Assembly (NCBI GenBank): GCA_964023275.1
Contig: OZ029913.1
Location: 40,415,757-40,479,756 of the forward strand
Direction of reading: 5' to 3'
DNA length: 64,000 nt
Source: Norana najaformis
Taxonomy: Eukaryota > Annelida > Clitellata > Crassiclitellata > Hormogastridae
A program made the translations under genes and the position numbers. Positions 1 through 10,880 of the stretch are shown in pieces; position 1 is the first letter of the stretch; every line of letters starts with the position of its first letter. The notes below the pieces were generated by a model. It was not told the DNA's origin. It worked only from the letters and a program-made list of their open reading frames with translations, and searched no databases.

Positions 1-2762
1 AACATGTGTGTGTATAAAAACATATATTTTATACGTGTATCTATAGCTATAACGATCGTCGGTCTTTGCTTCGTGTGCGCGCCTGACGCATCCAAGAACA
101 ACGTGCGAGTCTACGGACAGAGGGCGCCACGCGCACGCGCAGCGGAGTTCGACGCAGCGGAAGTGCGCACGCGCGCGCTCCCAAGCGGTGGCGCGTCGGC
201 CGGCGAAAGGTTGAGTTCCGGCGAAAACATTTATCCGATGGTTACACGCCCATATGTTGCGTTGCACCGTTGATGTATGGTGCTTTCGCCCGCTAGCGGT
301 AGTTGGCTTTTTAGGCCGAAGTCAGAAAGGTTGTTCTAAAAGTGAGCGGAGTTTTAAGACTCGTGTTTACGTTCTTTTTGATGCCTGTGGGATATCAGTT
401 TCTAGTGATCTGAATGACTCGATGAAAATGAGCAAATTTACGATTACGACTGCAGTTCTTATGAGTTTCTGTCAAGTATACTCAGTGTACTCGGTATGGA
501 ATCAGTATTAAGTATTAAGAGTATTAAATTTCTGTAAAATATATTAGCAGATATAACAGTTATGGAAATACAGTACGTTAAGTATTAAGTATACATTGAG
601 TTCTATAGGGTACAAACAATACGACAAGTATATGATTACACTATATTAAGTGTTACGCATTAAGTATGATAAGAAATGTACATTTTACGATTGTGATTAC
701 GGTTCTGGGGGAGTTTCTGCATCAGAAGCTCGTAAAAATCTGTAAACCTTTACGTTAAGGTTTACAATTACGATTTTACGGAGCGTCCATAGAGGAGGGT
801 AAAAAACGGTGCAATATTTATTGATTACAATTACCATTCCGAGGAGAGACATGAAATTATCTTTCACGTATGGCCGGATTAACCATTAGGAGGAACCATA
901 TAGGGGAAGGCAATTCGCATGGGATGATGGCATGCCGTAAAGCCATGCTAATCAAAGTGTAGGCCTATGATGTTGAGTCAATGCCGTACATGTAGATGTA
1001 ATGTAAATAAAATATCCGAAGTTTCTCAGAAACTGCGTCAGGAAAACCAACCGAAGCACCGGCGCTATATCATGATACAAATCAGGTTAAGTTACTGCTC
1101 AAGTCAGTTGTTTGAGTTCGTATACAATAGATAACTGTAATGCTGTGCTTTTATGAGTTATGTAAATTTGTTTCAGTTTTTTGTTTTTTACAACATACAT
1201 ATATGGCGCATTATATATATATATATATATGAGGAAATTTGTTTTACACAAGAATACATAGTACACATGTTTAGTTATCACAACAATTTTCTTAGCGCCA
1301 ATTTCTACGAGATTGAGACATATGACATTTCTATCTTCAACTGAAAGATGGCGGATTCTACAGATGGCCGTTGTTTTGCCACTATTGTCATTTTGATAGA
1401 TTCATACTTAATACGCAGAATTTGCTTGATAAAAGTTGGACTTTTGCTGTGGTCGAGTGCGCGTCTCGGGATTATCAAATCCCTGGTAGATTTTCGTGTT
1501 GACGGTGTTTGGTCAACTGTGAACGAAGCTTGATCGCCAATCTGGACCAGTCCGCCTACAATGGTGAACAAGTCTCCACCTGACAATGTCCAGTCTCAGA
1601 CTTCTGTATGTCGCCTGCAACCAGAAAATCTTGGATTTCGTAAAGGAATGGCGAGGAGAGTCTTTGGAGTGGCGTCGACCGTCAATCCCGGAAAGGTCTT
1701 ACGACCAATTGGCCGGGTGGTGAGGGATACCTGTCGTGCACGGACCTGATGGCTCGAGGAATATTCTTCCATATATGAGAAAATGCCGAACGGTGAGGTA
1801 ACCATGTGCAGCGACCTTCATTGGCTGTCGTCGTTCCTCATCGTCGCTGCAACGTGGTCCAGAATTTCTGAACATGGTGTCTACTGTCAACTCTTAATGG
1901 GAACAGCAACGAAGTCGACTTTTAACCAGGAAGGTCCAGTACCAAGATGAATAATGAGGGTTCCAGGACAGCGAGCACCGAAGGCGCTAAGCCGCTCATT
2001 ACTAGGGAGTGTGCGAGAGCATCATATAAATTATAAGCTCTCACGGAGGGGTCGCGGAAGCCAATGTACTTGGAAACATGTAGTATGAAATTAAGAAGAT
2101 TTGGGCAACATATGCTACTGCTTATTCTATGATAATCGTGTCCTTCAACAGTAGCTTTGTCAAGAGTCATCGATCCTGGAGGGGTACGCCTGAAACATCT
2201 AGTCGGAATTACGCAAATTCCAAGAACGATACTTTGCGACGCCGAAAGCCGTGCCTAGCAAAAAGATGAAGGTGGCTGCAGATCTCAAGAGAGCAAATTT
2301 GGCATTACGCCAATGCCGAAGTTAAGCAGTGTTTTCAGCACATTAAGGAATCTGGCACGAACCAGAAGACAAATGCTGGTGCTGCGATCATTTGGTGCTT
2401 ATGCATCCAGAAAATGGGAACATTTCTAGATTCTTCAGCAGAGGAGAGGGTCGGAGGGGCCTATGGTAGAGCCAAGACAACAGCGTCGTGTAGTCGATCT
2501 GAAAACAACGGGTGAGATGACAACTACCGCCCCAACTGACGATGAAACCGAGGCGGCCGAGGAAGCGTACAATGCCATCTCCAACCCTTGTGTTGATACA
2601 TGAAAACACGTTCAACAACGGGAACCATCAAGACACTTGTACACTTTGAGATGCCCAGTTTTGGCTCATCTTAGAACTTCAGGCTTGATGTTAACTATGG
2701 CCACTCGGGTGATCAAGGCAGTTCTTCTTCATCAGGGATCATCCTTTCTGTTCTTAACTGTT
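1..2762. other. 5' flanking DNA, no recognised gene
   Basis: Bases 60-250 are rich in CpG (many CGCGC steps) and could be the edge of a CpG-dense promoter or just a GC-rich patch. After about 500 the sequence is AT-rich, with a short TA run near 1213-1230. Between 1340 and 2640 the composition is more even and short open stretches exist on both strands, but each is interrupted by stops and none shows a domain I recognise. An eroded mobile element is possible there, but nothing supports a named one. Confidence 0.4.
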
Positions 2763-2945
2763 GCGGGGCACGGTAGCCGTTTGGTTAGAGCACTCGGCTT
2801 GTAACACAGAGAGTATGTGTTCGAACCGCTCATGAGACGGTTACTGTTTAGGGAGCAGGTCCTTCACTCACAGCCCATTGATTGCTGCTTAGTCATTAGA
2901 TAGTGGCGCTTAATTTATGCAAATGCAGATGGTCTTGGCCTCAGA
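2763..2945 (+). mobile_element. tRNA-derived SINE, family 1
   Basis: It starts with GGGGCACGGTAGCC and has a polymerase III A-box-like stretch (TAGCCGTTTGGTTAGAGC) and a B-box (GTTCGAACC at about 2819), followed by GAGACGGTTACTGTTTAGG and a tail with GTCATTAGATAGTGGCGC. The same body and tail recur at 53825-54005, and the tail alone recurs at 43546-43625. That makes it a dispersed family and not a single tRNA gene. No clear target-site duplication was found. Confidence 0.75.
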
Positions 2946-3725
2946 GTCAGGACCTCGTGTAGGACCACCCACCATGTATGCCACTGGATGGGAATTCTTT
3001 AGTTTGGCTCTGTGTGTGTGTGTGTGTGTGCAGGAGCACGTCAGTGGGAACTTCTCTTGTTGTCTGAGCATTGTTTATTTTTTGAGTCACTTTTGCTCTA
3101 CATAAATTTTAACACCATCTAGGCTTGCAAAGACAGCGCGGTTCTATGAGGTACTTAGAAGGCGCTATGTTACGCTTCTAGATAACAAACATACTAACTA
3201 ACTTACTTACGTCTAAATAAAAACAAATATGACATCAAAATAGAATTTATAAAGACAGGAAACGTTCGACTACAAGAAAAATATGTAAAAGCAGCTGTAA
3301 ACACAGCCGATTGCGAGGTTGACAGTTATAATTCTGCAAGCTGGTCATGATGTAAATTCTTATTTAACTGAAAACTAATGGCTCACTTCAACGACCAACT
3401 AGACGATCTAAAGAATTCTATGCGAGTTTTTATCACTGAAGAAAAACTCTTAATCCAGTTGAGGGTTCCTGTCATCGAAGGACCCCGTAAAATTGCGTAT
3501 TTTGCCTACCGGCTAATCCGGCTCTGTTTTCACGATTATAGTTACGACTGCAACTAGAAAAACGTGTAATAATTATGTCTGAATAATTGAATAGCGCCTC
3601 TCTTACATTTCCTAAAGGTGTATGCATATCTATGTATGTTTATTTATGTGTATGTATAAATATCAGATGTAGGTCAGATCAAAGGGTCAACTAATCCCGA
3701 CCGGAAACTTCCCGGCCAATAAGAA
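2946..3725. other. Upstream region of the 5-HT2-like receptor
   Basis: It contains a (GT)n run at about 3010-3030 and a transposon-tail fragment at about 3128-3175 (GAGGTACTTAGAAGGCGCTATG), the same motif that is amplified after the receptor stop codon. An in-frame TAA at 3720-3722 lies one codon before the ATG at 3726, which supports that ATG as the start unless an unseen upstream exon is spliced in. No TATA box or initiator can be assigned with confidence. Confidence 0.45.
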
Positions 3726-4149
3726 ATGCCACCGCATCTCTACTTTTTCACATCCTCGCCGACAGGCGGCGACAATTCCGCCATTTCTGCTTCAGTCGAA
3801 GCGGCCTCCACTTTCATATTTCTTGTCGGCTTCACTCGCCCTGACTTCACGGAGACGTCATCGCTGACGAACTCGACGTCAACGGCAAGCTTGCGCACTT
3901 TCGAGGATGTTATTTATGAGCAGCCGTCATCTTCGGAGGCGGGGATGTCCGCCGGAAGAAAGTGGCAAGTCTTCTTCCTGTTCTTCCTCGTCGCCGCCGG
4001 CGTGACCGGAAATGTGCTTGTCTGCATCGCTGTCGGCGTAGAACGGAAGTTACAAAACGTCACGAACTACTTTCTCGTGTCGCTGGCGATGGCTGATTTG
4101 TTCGTATCGTTGATCGTCATGCCCTGCTGTATCGTTCAGGAATTCATGG
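3726..4149 (+). CDS. HTR2: 5-HT2-like serotonin receptor, exon 1 (N-terminus, TM1, TM2)
   Basis: This exon encodes residues 1-141 and the first base of codon 142 of a class A aminergic GPCR. The extracellular N-terminus is about 79 residues, rich in Ser/Thr, with N-glycosylation sequons near residue 49 (NST). TM1 (about 80-104) has the GN signature with N96 at position 1.50. TM2 (about 113-135) reads NYFLVSLAMADLFVSLIVMP, with D124 at 2.50 and P133. The exon ends ...EFM-G at the donor ATGG|GTAAGT (GT at 4150), phase 1. It joins exon 2 at 34323 to restore GGT (Gly142) followed by YWPFG, the usual extracellular loop 1 motif. The ATG is supported by an in-frame TAA just upstream. The receptor is expected in the plasma membrane, coupling serotonin mainly to Gq. 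The 5-HT2 assignment rests on exon 2. Confidence 0.88.
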
Positions 4150-4446
4150 GTAAGTCTCTCGTGTCTATTTTCGGTTCAGAAGGTCCGGGGTAGGTTCAGG
4201 GGTTCATGGGTAAGAGTAGGAGTGCATAGCTAAGTCCTTATGTCTAATTTTAGTTCTTAGGTAAGTTCAGAAGTTCTTGAATAAGTTCAGAAGTTAATTG
4301 GTGCGTTCAGAAGTTCATTTTTTAAGTTCAAGAGTTTATGAGTAAGTTCAGGAGTTCATGTGTAAGTTCAAAAGTTTATTGGTAAGTTCAGGAGTTCGTA
4401 TGTTAGTTCAGGACTCCATGGGTAAGTTCAGGAGTCTCTCGTGTCA
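4130..4446 (+). repeat. Degenerate ~20-bp minisatellite resembling the exon-1 5' splice site
   Basis: About ten head-to-tail degenerate units of about 20 bp follow the pattern GTTCAGGAGTTCATGGGTAA. The exon-1 end reads GTTCAGGAATTCATGGGTAA and matches the unit. Copies include GTTCAGGGGTTCATGGGTAA (about 4194), GTTCAGGAGTTCATGTGTAA (about 4347) and GTTCAGGACTCCATGGGTAA (about 4405). The last unit runs into AGTCTCTCGTGTC, which also follows the real donor (4154-4165). The repeat therefore appears to have arisen by tandem copying of the exon-intron junction. Several units keep a GGTAAG-like or GGTAAGT core that could act as a decoy donor. Confidence 0.75.
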
Positions 4447-4689
4447 GGGGGCTGCCTGTCTGATAATGAGTCTCTCTTCTTATTGTGAGTCTGTCTTCTC
4501 TTTTCTGACTGTCTGTGTCTCCTCTTGTCTGTTAGTCTGTCTACCTGTCTACCGCGTCTGTCGCACGAATCTTGCGCTTATAGTTAAGCTAATTGGCATG
4601 ATTACTGCATGATTTTTATCTGCATTAGGTTCAACGACCTTAGCATGCACTCATCGACCTTATGCATGCATTCATATTCACTGTCCATT

Positions 4690-4935
4690 GTTGGATATCA
4701 GAGTGCATTTTCATCATCATAAACACAATAGTCGTTTCAAATGAACCGCAATCAATAGTCGTAATTCGTGGTAAGTTCGATTGAAATCCAATTGGTCAAG
4801 GAAACCAGAAATCAGCTTATGGGGGGTAAGGAAGTTGAAAGAGATGAGTCTTAAGTTTAGACCTGAATGAGATTTAAAAACTTGCAGAAGGTACGCAACA
4901 AAGCTTCGGATTAGCCACTGAATACGCATGAGAGT
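4690..4935 (-). mobile_element. LINE 3'-tail fragment (tail family A)
   Basis: The reverse complement contains the sequence motifs seen at 5745-6015, 16795-17060 and 58255-58495: AAACTTAAGACTCATCT, then a 'cttacc' motif, then CTGATTTCTGGTTTC. In fuller copies this block is followed by a 'gatgccttgtgcatta' stretch and GGCGCTATAGAAGTCATTAG. It is probably the 3' end of an L2-like LINE, truncated here. There is no coding capacity. Confidence 0.55.
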
Positions 4936-5744
4936 CGCTATAGTGGCTGTTATTTGTTTATTTATTTTTGTATGTATTTTAATTACACGTATTACGTGCG
5001 CAAGGGCAGTAGTATTGATCTGAAAGACGGATATTCACGAACAACTTGCCCAGCAATGTGCCATTTAATTTTTCGCCGTGAGCGCAATTGGCCAACGTCG
5101 AGGGCCGCATCATTTGAGATTGCACTGTGTCCGTATAAGAAAGCACATCTACTGAACCTAAAATAAAGGCTGTAAATTCGCGCTATACGAAAAGAAAATA
5201 CTCTCAGTTTATAGTTTAGGTTTATATTAAGATTGTATATAGTTTGTCTTTTGGATCGCTCAAAGAGGACATCCACAAAGAATTACTTTGAACTCCTCCC
5301 TTCCCCTATCTGCATTTGTCCGCATTTGGCATTATCCTCCGTATTCCTTTGCCGACGTCCGCACTCCAACGGAGCACTAAGGCCTACAGATTACGCTTCC
5401 CTGTTGATCTTGCAAGGCTAACTGAGCTAAGTAGTGGGATACATTGATAATTTGATACTGTCGCGTCCAGCAGTGGGACTCTAATAATTTAGATGAAACG
5501 CCGTACGAACTGCTGTCTGACTGAAGTTGGAGCCTAAGGCACAGACTGTACTGAAATAACAGTATGCACCAAATTTAGACGTGGACATCCGCATTGGGCG
5601 AAACCTCCTCCCCTTGGCCGCGTTTGGGTGACCCATCCCTCCGCCCTTTTCGGACTTTATTAATGGACAACCCCTTTGCCAACAAGTGTACATATGATTC
5701 AGGTCTATTAAGTTAAAAAAGCTGCATGGTCGATTCCTGGGGCA

Positions 5745-6015
5745 TCTTGAAAATCTAATCTAATGACTTTTGTAGCGCCGTTATCACAGGCCCAAGGCAT
5801 CAATCGATGGGCGCTTCAAGTGAAATCAAAATCAAAATCATAACCCATTGGAGAAGCCAGGTCGAATTAATATAGGTGAGAGAAACCAGAATTTAGGCTA
5901 CTGTGGTTAAGCAAGTTGAAAGAGATGTGTCTTAAGTTTAGAGCTGAATGACATCACAGAACTGACAGAACGAATGTCACAAATGAACGAATGCAGAAAA
6001 TGCCTCTTTCATCTA
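5745..6015 (-). mobile_element. LINE 3'-tail fragment (tail family A)
   Basis: Read on the minus strand it gives GTCATTCAGCTCTAAACTT, AAGACACATCTCTTTCAACT, TGCTTAACCACAGTAGCC, the 'ttctggtttctc' block, a GATTGATGCCTTGGGCC stretch, then GGCGCTACAAAAGTCATTAG and a TTAGATTAGA run. This is the most complete minus-strand copy of tail family A. The coding part of the LINE is absent. Confidence 0.65.
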
Positions 6016-6074
6016 TATTCCAACGTTCTTTAATGAAACTGACATGAATTTTTGTGTCAGATGTCTCTTTAAAT

Positions 6075-6506
6075 CAGAGGATCTCAAACTATTTGGCCTC
6101 AGGACCAACTGACATTCTTAAAAATTATTGAGTTCCCCACATTGCTTTTGTTAATATGGGTTATATCTAGTAATATCTACTGTGTTGGATATTCAAACTG
6201 AGAAATTAATGTATTCATTCATAACAAAATAACGATAATAAATCCATTATATATTAACAAAAATAACATACTTTTATGAAAACTTACTATATTTTCTAAA
6301 ACAAAACGGTTAGTGAGGAGTGTGGATCAAAAACTAGTAGAAAACTAGTCTTCGTATTATTATGGAAATAGTCTAGATCTGGCGGGCCCCTGAAATGGTC
6401 TCGAGGATCCTAAGGGTCCCCTGAAATGGTCTCGAGGATCCTAAGGGTCCCCTGAAATGGTCTCGAGGATCCTAAGGGTCCCCGAACCACACTTCGAGAA
6501 CCGCTG
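6075..6506. mobile_element. Non-autonomous hAT-like DNA transposon
   Basis: The left end is CAGAGGATCTCAAACTATTT. The right end, read as its reverse complement, is CAGCGGTTCTCGAAGTGT. Both match the hAT terminal pattern CAGnGGTTCTCAAACT. The interior, about 432 bp, is AT-rich non-coding DNA with GGACC and AGTTCCCC blocks near the left end. The interior resembles, from memory, mammalian Zaphod/Arthur-type hAT repeats (for instance GGGTTATATCTAGTAATATC). The 8-bp flanks CTTTAAAT and CTTTCTTC share only the first four bases, so a target-site duplication is uncertain. No transposase is encoded. Confidence 0.7.
6387..6482 (+). repeat. 31-bp tandem repeat, three copies, inside the hAT-like element
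   Basis: Three perfect or near-perfect copies of a 31-bp unit begin CCCCTGAAATGGTCTCGAGG and continue ATCCTAAGGGT. They start at 6387, 6418 and 6449. The array sits next to the right terminal repeat of the hAT-like element. Near identity of the copies suggests recent expansion. Confidence 0.85.
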
Positions 6507-6752
6507 CTTTCTTCAACTTCCATTCATCCCATCGTTTACCGTGACTGTAGTAGTGAAATCGACATGAGCGTTGGCTTTCGCGCATATACACGACCATGCG
6601 TGAGAAAACTTTCACTTTGAGTTTTATAAAGCACTGGATTGGGCTGGAATTGCAGATTAACAAGGTGAAAAAAGCATGTTTCTATCACCAGTAGTAAAAA
6701 AGTTACAATTTTTTTAAAGATGGAGATGTCTTCGCGGCTAATATTGAGAAAT

Positions 6753-6760
6753 CGCGAGAG

Positions 6761-6827
<67 letters not shown>

Positions 6828-7025
6828 AAAGTCAGAAGATCAGAAGAGAGAGAGAAAAAAAGGAAAGTCAGAAGATTAGAAGAGAGAGAGAGAAAAAAAA
6901 GGAAAGTCAGAAGATCAGAAGAGAGAGAGAGAAAAAGGAAAGTCAGAATATCAGAAGAGAGAGAGAGAAAAAAAAGGAAAGTCAGAAGATCAGAAGAGAG
7001 AGAGAAAAAGGAAAGTCAGAAGATC

Positions 7026-7065
<40 letters not shown>

Positions 7066-7075
7066 GAGAGAGAGA
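6753..7075 (+). repeat. (GA)n microsatellite plus ~37-bp purine tandem repeat
   Basis: A pure (AG)n run at about 6764-6824 is followed by roughly six copies of a unit of about 37 bp, GGAAAGTCAGAAGATCAGAA followed by a (GA)n/A-rich spacer, and a second (GA)n run at about 7027-7075. One strand is almost all purine. The long open frame across it (Arg/Glu/Lys-rich) is a by-product of the repeat. Confidence 0.9.
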
Positions 7076-8000
7076 GCAAAGAAGCCGCTGTCGGATATTT
7101 TCTGTTTTGACATTTTATAAATCGCAAACGTTCAAATAAAAAGTTCATAGAGCTAATCAGTCAAGCAAACTAGTTTTAAGAGTAAAATAGGCTTACTGAC
7201 CAAGGGTGACTGTAGTATGAAAAAGAACTAGATACATTGCTGAACCAGTCACATGATATACCTGTAACCACTGACCAGGGGTGTTGGAGGCGTAAGTCAT
7301 GCTTAGACCTCTGCATCGAACTTCCACCATAGATAGGATATAGAGGTCAGGAAGTACAGACGGCGCGCACCGTGAGACTGGCGACAACTGGTGACCAGCT
7401 ATTTGGCCAAATTTATGTTGTGGACCAGGCGGGAAGGACTCTTCACATCTTAGGCGGGCTTTATGGGTTTGCAGTATTTGGTATGGAAACTATCCTCTGA
7501 GCATAATAGGCTAAATATGCCAGAAGCTTTAGCAGTGAGCTAAATGTAACATTAAGTGATCTGAACGCTCACAAAATATGTGCGATGGCTGAAAATTGTA
7601 GTGTGCGCTATCCTCAAAGCTCTCGCGCAGCTTAGATGGAACATTGTTGTCCTGGGTAGTTAAATGGAGTCCAGTCAACAGCCTCGATGGAACACACAAT
7701 CCTTAGGTTACAGACCAAACACCCTGCCATGCAGACTACTCAGCCGTACAGCTGGGTTAGCACAACTGAATTTCGGTTAAGAATACTGCGGTTCGACATC
7801 TGGACATCAAAATATTTTGGCATCGTTCATACGCTTGCGCTATCTAAATGATAGTCATAAGCCGATAATATTAGTTCAGTGTCATTTACTCGAGTGGAGA
7901 TAAAAAGAGGACTGGTTTATATGACCGGTGGCCTTATGTGCCGTGGCCGAACAGACGAAGTCACTGACAACGAAGCGACGAGCAGTAAAAGGATAGTAAG
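7076..8000. other. Intronic DNA, nothing recognised
   Basis: The composition is ordinary and mixed. Short open frames exist but no domain, terminal repeat or splice-framed exon is recognisable. It may contain old, unrecognisable repeats. Confidence 0.4.
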
Positions 8001-8225
8001 AAAATGGATGGATGGATGGATATATGGATGGATGGATGGATGGATGGATGGACATAGAAAAGATAGAAGGAAACAGAAAGAGAAAGAAAGAATAAAGAAA
8101 GAGAAAATAGAAAGGAACGCTAGATAGAAACAAAAAACAAAGAGAGAAAGGAAAAAGAATGAAGAAATGAAAGACTGAGTGAAGAAAAACTTGAATGAAA
8201 GAATGAATGAATGAATGAAAAACAT
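8001..8225 (+). repeat. (GGAT)n and purine-rich microsatellites
   Basis: (GGAT)n spans about 8001-8052, followed by an A/G-rich stretch with AAAGA and GAAAG units and a (GAAT)n run near 8195-8220. Open frames on either strand (Phe/Ser-rich on the minus strand) result from biased composition. Confidence 0.9.
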
Positions 8226-8459
8226 AAAAAGACAAGAGATGTTAAAAGACACATGTAAAACACACACAGTCCATAGTAGATGAGGGATGTAACAGCAGTG
8301 TGCATACAATGTGGTCTTTCTGGAAAGTGGGCGCATGGCAGACGAGATATGTACCCGAATAGCAGCTATTCCTAAACTGCCAGTCAGCCTCTCGTCAACG
8401 TCAACTAAACTGCTGCCCTCCTCACCTTAATGTGAAATGCCACAAAAGACAGACATGCT

Positions 8460-8670
8460 GATCTAATCTAATCTAGTCTCTTCTGGTCTGATCTGACCTG
8501 ATCTAATCTGCTTTGATCTAGTCTATACTTTAATCTGGTATAAACTAGTTTAATCTATTATAGTCTATAGTCTAGTCTAATCTAGTATAGAAAAAACTTG
8601 TCTAATCTAGTCTAGTCTATTCTGTTCTAGTCTAGAAAAAATCTAGTTTAATCTAATCTAGGTTAGTCCC
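8460..8670 (+). repeat. Quasi-repeat of TCTAATC / TCTAGTC units
   Basis: Degenerate 5-7-bp units (ATCTAATC, GTCTAGTC, GATCTGATC) continue for about 200 bp. Similar stretches occur at about 11225-11320, 30600-30790, 33545-33730, 37665-37725 and 49690-49760. Several lie beside LINE tails, so they may be expanded LINE 3' microsatellites. Confidence 0.7.
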
Positions 8671-9059
8671 AAATCCCAGATCGTCTGCAGTCCCTGCACT
8701 AACGACTAATATCCTATCATCTCACCGAAATGTGAGAAATAGTTTTAAAAATATCGGAAACAATAGCAACGCTGTGCGAATGCGTGACGCTTAAACGCTG
8801 AGACTTGGCTGCCGGCGTCTATGCCAGGCAGCGTCTCGGTTGACCGAATCGGAAACTTCTTGGAGTGTGAGAGGTCTAGGTTTCGCGGTAACCCAAATCG
8901 AGTGTTGACGGGCAAGTGCAAGAGCACTTCCTCGCTGCCAGATGGTCACGGCCCCGGAATTATTGTCAGCTACTTAATACTGCTACCAATTTCCACAACA
9001 GTCTCAGGGTCTCACTGAGTGTGCTCGCGTAGATCGATGTAGATCTGTACGGATATCTC

Positions 9060-9300
9060 GAGCAGATAGACAGACAGACATGCACACACAGGCGGACGGA
9101 ATGACAGGCAGAAAGACAGATATGCTGGCAATTTATTTTCCCTACAGAGATAGACAGAGACCGGCGGATTTACAAACAGGCGGACAAGCTAACATACAGA
9201 CAAGTGGACGGACGGAGAGAAATTCAGACAAACGAGCAATAGACAGACAGACGGACAGACAGACAAACGAGCAATAGACAGACAGACAGACAGACATAGA
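9060..9300 (+). repeat. (GACA)n-type microsatellite block
   Basis: GACAGACAGACA runs (about 9065-9080 and 9240-9297) flank a degenerate stretch with the same words. It is low complexity; open frames are rich in Asp/Arg/Gln/Thr and are not genes. Confidence 0.85.
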
Positions 9301-9699
9301 TCCTTGAATGCGTATTGCAAGCTGCCAAGGGTCGAGTTATATAACCCCTTCTCGATGGCTACAATGTAGACCTATCGTCCTTCTTTATTGCCAGGAAACA
9401 AATGGCCGCAATACAACTGATTTTATGACCGATTTACACAGTGTGCCATAAAATGGGACATTTTGAGTCTTACGACACGAATACTGACGTATATTGGCTT
9501 GACATTTCTTTTCGACTATTCAGAAATGAATTGTAGATCTAATCTAATCACATCTGGAAACTTCTGTATCGCTGTAATCGCACTGCACAAGGCATCGTCA
9601 ATCCGTGGCCTTAGCAACATCAGAGAACTTGGAGAGTAGACGGATATGTACAGATCAATAAGGCTGAACGTCACAGTTTATGGCTTAACTGAAAACGGC

Positions 9700-9790
9700 T
9701 ATCCATTGATGTCTTGTGCATTATTATAAGGCGCTATAGAAGTCATTAGATTAAATTTAATTTAATATTCATTGAATATCTTGTAGCCCA
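9700..9790 (+). mobile_element. LINE 3'-tail fragment (tail family A)
   Basis: It contains GATGTCTTGTGCATTATTAT, then GGCGCTATAGAAGTCATTAG followed by a TTAAATTTAATTTAAT microsatellite. The end matches the copies at 16795-17060 and 42975-43075. Upstream coding sequence is lost. Confidence 0.6.
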
Positions 9791-10616
9791 TCACATTGGG
9801 ATGTCCTCTTGATTTTCGTGACTCTGACTTGACGTAGGTCTATTTGGAATTCGACCTGGCATCAAAACTGACCAACCAACCTGGCTCTTGAGGATTTGAT
9901 TTGATTGGGTGCCGGGGAATCGGGTGGTCACCCTGACGCGGCTTTGCGTTGAGAAATTGCGACGCTTTACATTTATATTTGCCACCACCGCTTTCAGGGG
10001 AGACCAGGGACCACGTCCCTTACCCAACCGAATCATTGGTCATCATGTTTTCTAAAATTTATTGGCCACTTCTAAACATCGGATATGCTAACGGAATTTG
10101 CCGTTGAGTGAGGATTGTTGCCCCCATGCATTGAAAGCTCCTGGCTTCCGCTTGGCCCCCACGTCGGAAAACCTAGCGCCTATACGTTTACATTACGTTA
10201 CAAAGTTCTGTGAGATACATGTACGAAACCTGTACTGTGATGTAAACATGGTGGCGTATGATTCTCTTCATTCCGTTTTCATGCTGCGCAGTGTAAACTT
10301 ATTATTAGGAACAAATAGTCCATTCTGATAACGAGGTCCATAACAAAGCGCGCATTTGGAGCAGACGACGGTTTTTCGCGCATGCGTTGTCCCGTGCCGC
10401 ACGCGTAACAAATGGCGATGATTCTAATTGTCGACAGACGTCGTTTTTATCATCGAAAGAGGGCGGGCTCTCATCGTCTCTACGCAAACAAAACCCTGTG
10501 ACGCATTAATACCGTGGCGTCATCTTAATAAATTATCGCGGCCTTCTTGAACTGGAGCAACTGAAGACGCTGATAGGTTGAAGATTTGTTTAGGTATTAG
10601 GATTTCGACTCGTTCC

Positions 10617-10880
10617 GATCAGGATTAGTCTAGTGATTAGCCTGCTGGACACTCAACCTAGAGATCACGGGTTCAAATACCCGCCAGGGAGAACGGTTTC
10701 TGCTCCACTTTTGCGTTCTGTAACGAACTCGACTATAGAATGAGTACACTGACGCTACGATATCGGTGGTAAGATCAGGCGGCGAGGGAGAAGACTGGCC
10801 ACACATTCACATATGTCGAGGCAAAGAAACTGAAGCCCCCAACGCCTCATACTCATGACTTCCTCTCCTGGTTGACATAA
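10617..10880 (+). mobile_element. tRNA-derived SINE, family 2
   Basis: A-box-like TAGTCTAGTGATTAGCC and B-box GGGTTCAAATACCC lie about 35 bp apart at the 5' end, as in a tRNA head. The body includes GGCGAGGGAGAAGACTGGCC and CGAGGCAAAGAAACTGAAG. Related body sequence occurs at 17580-17700 (CGAGGCTAAGAAAACGAAG), and a head-plus-body relative occurs at 18525-18730. It lacks the folding expected of a functional tRNA. Confidence 0.65.

Noticed and set aside
1300-2640. Eroded coding gene or DNA transposon
   Set aside because: Some stretches look gene-like in composition, but I could not read any consistent motif series in either strand, so no feature is claimed.
2763-2850. Possible tRNA gene (A-box and B-box present)
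   Set aside because: The head is followed by a non-tRNA body and tail repeated elsewhere in the window, and I could not fold a normal cloverleaf. It is a SINE. The same reasoning applies at 10617, 36649 and 53825.
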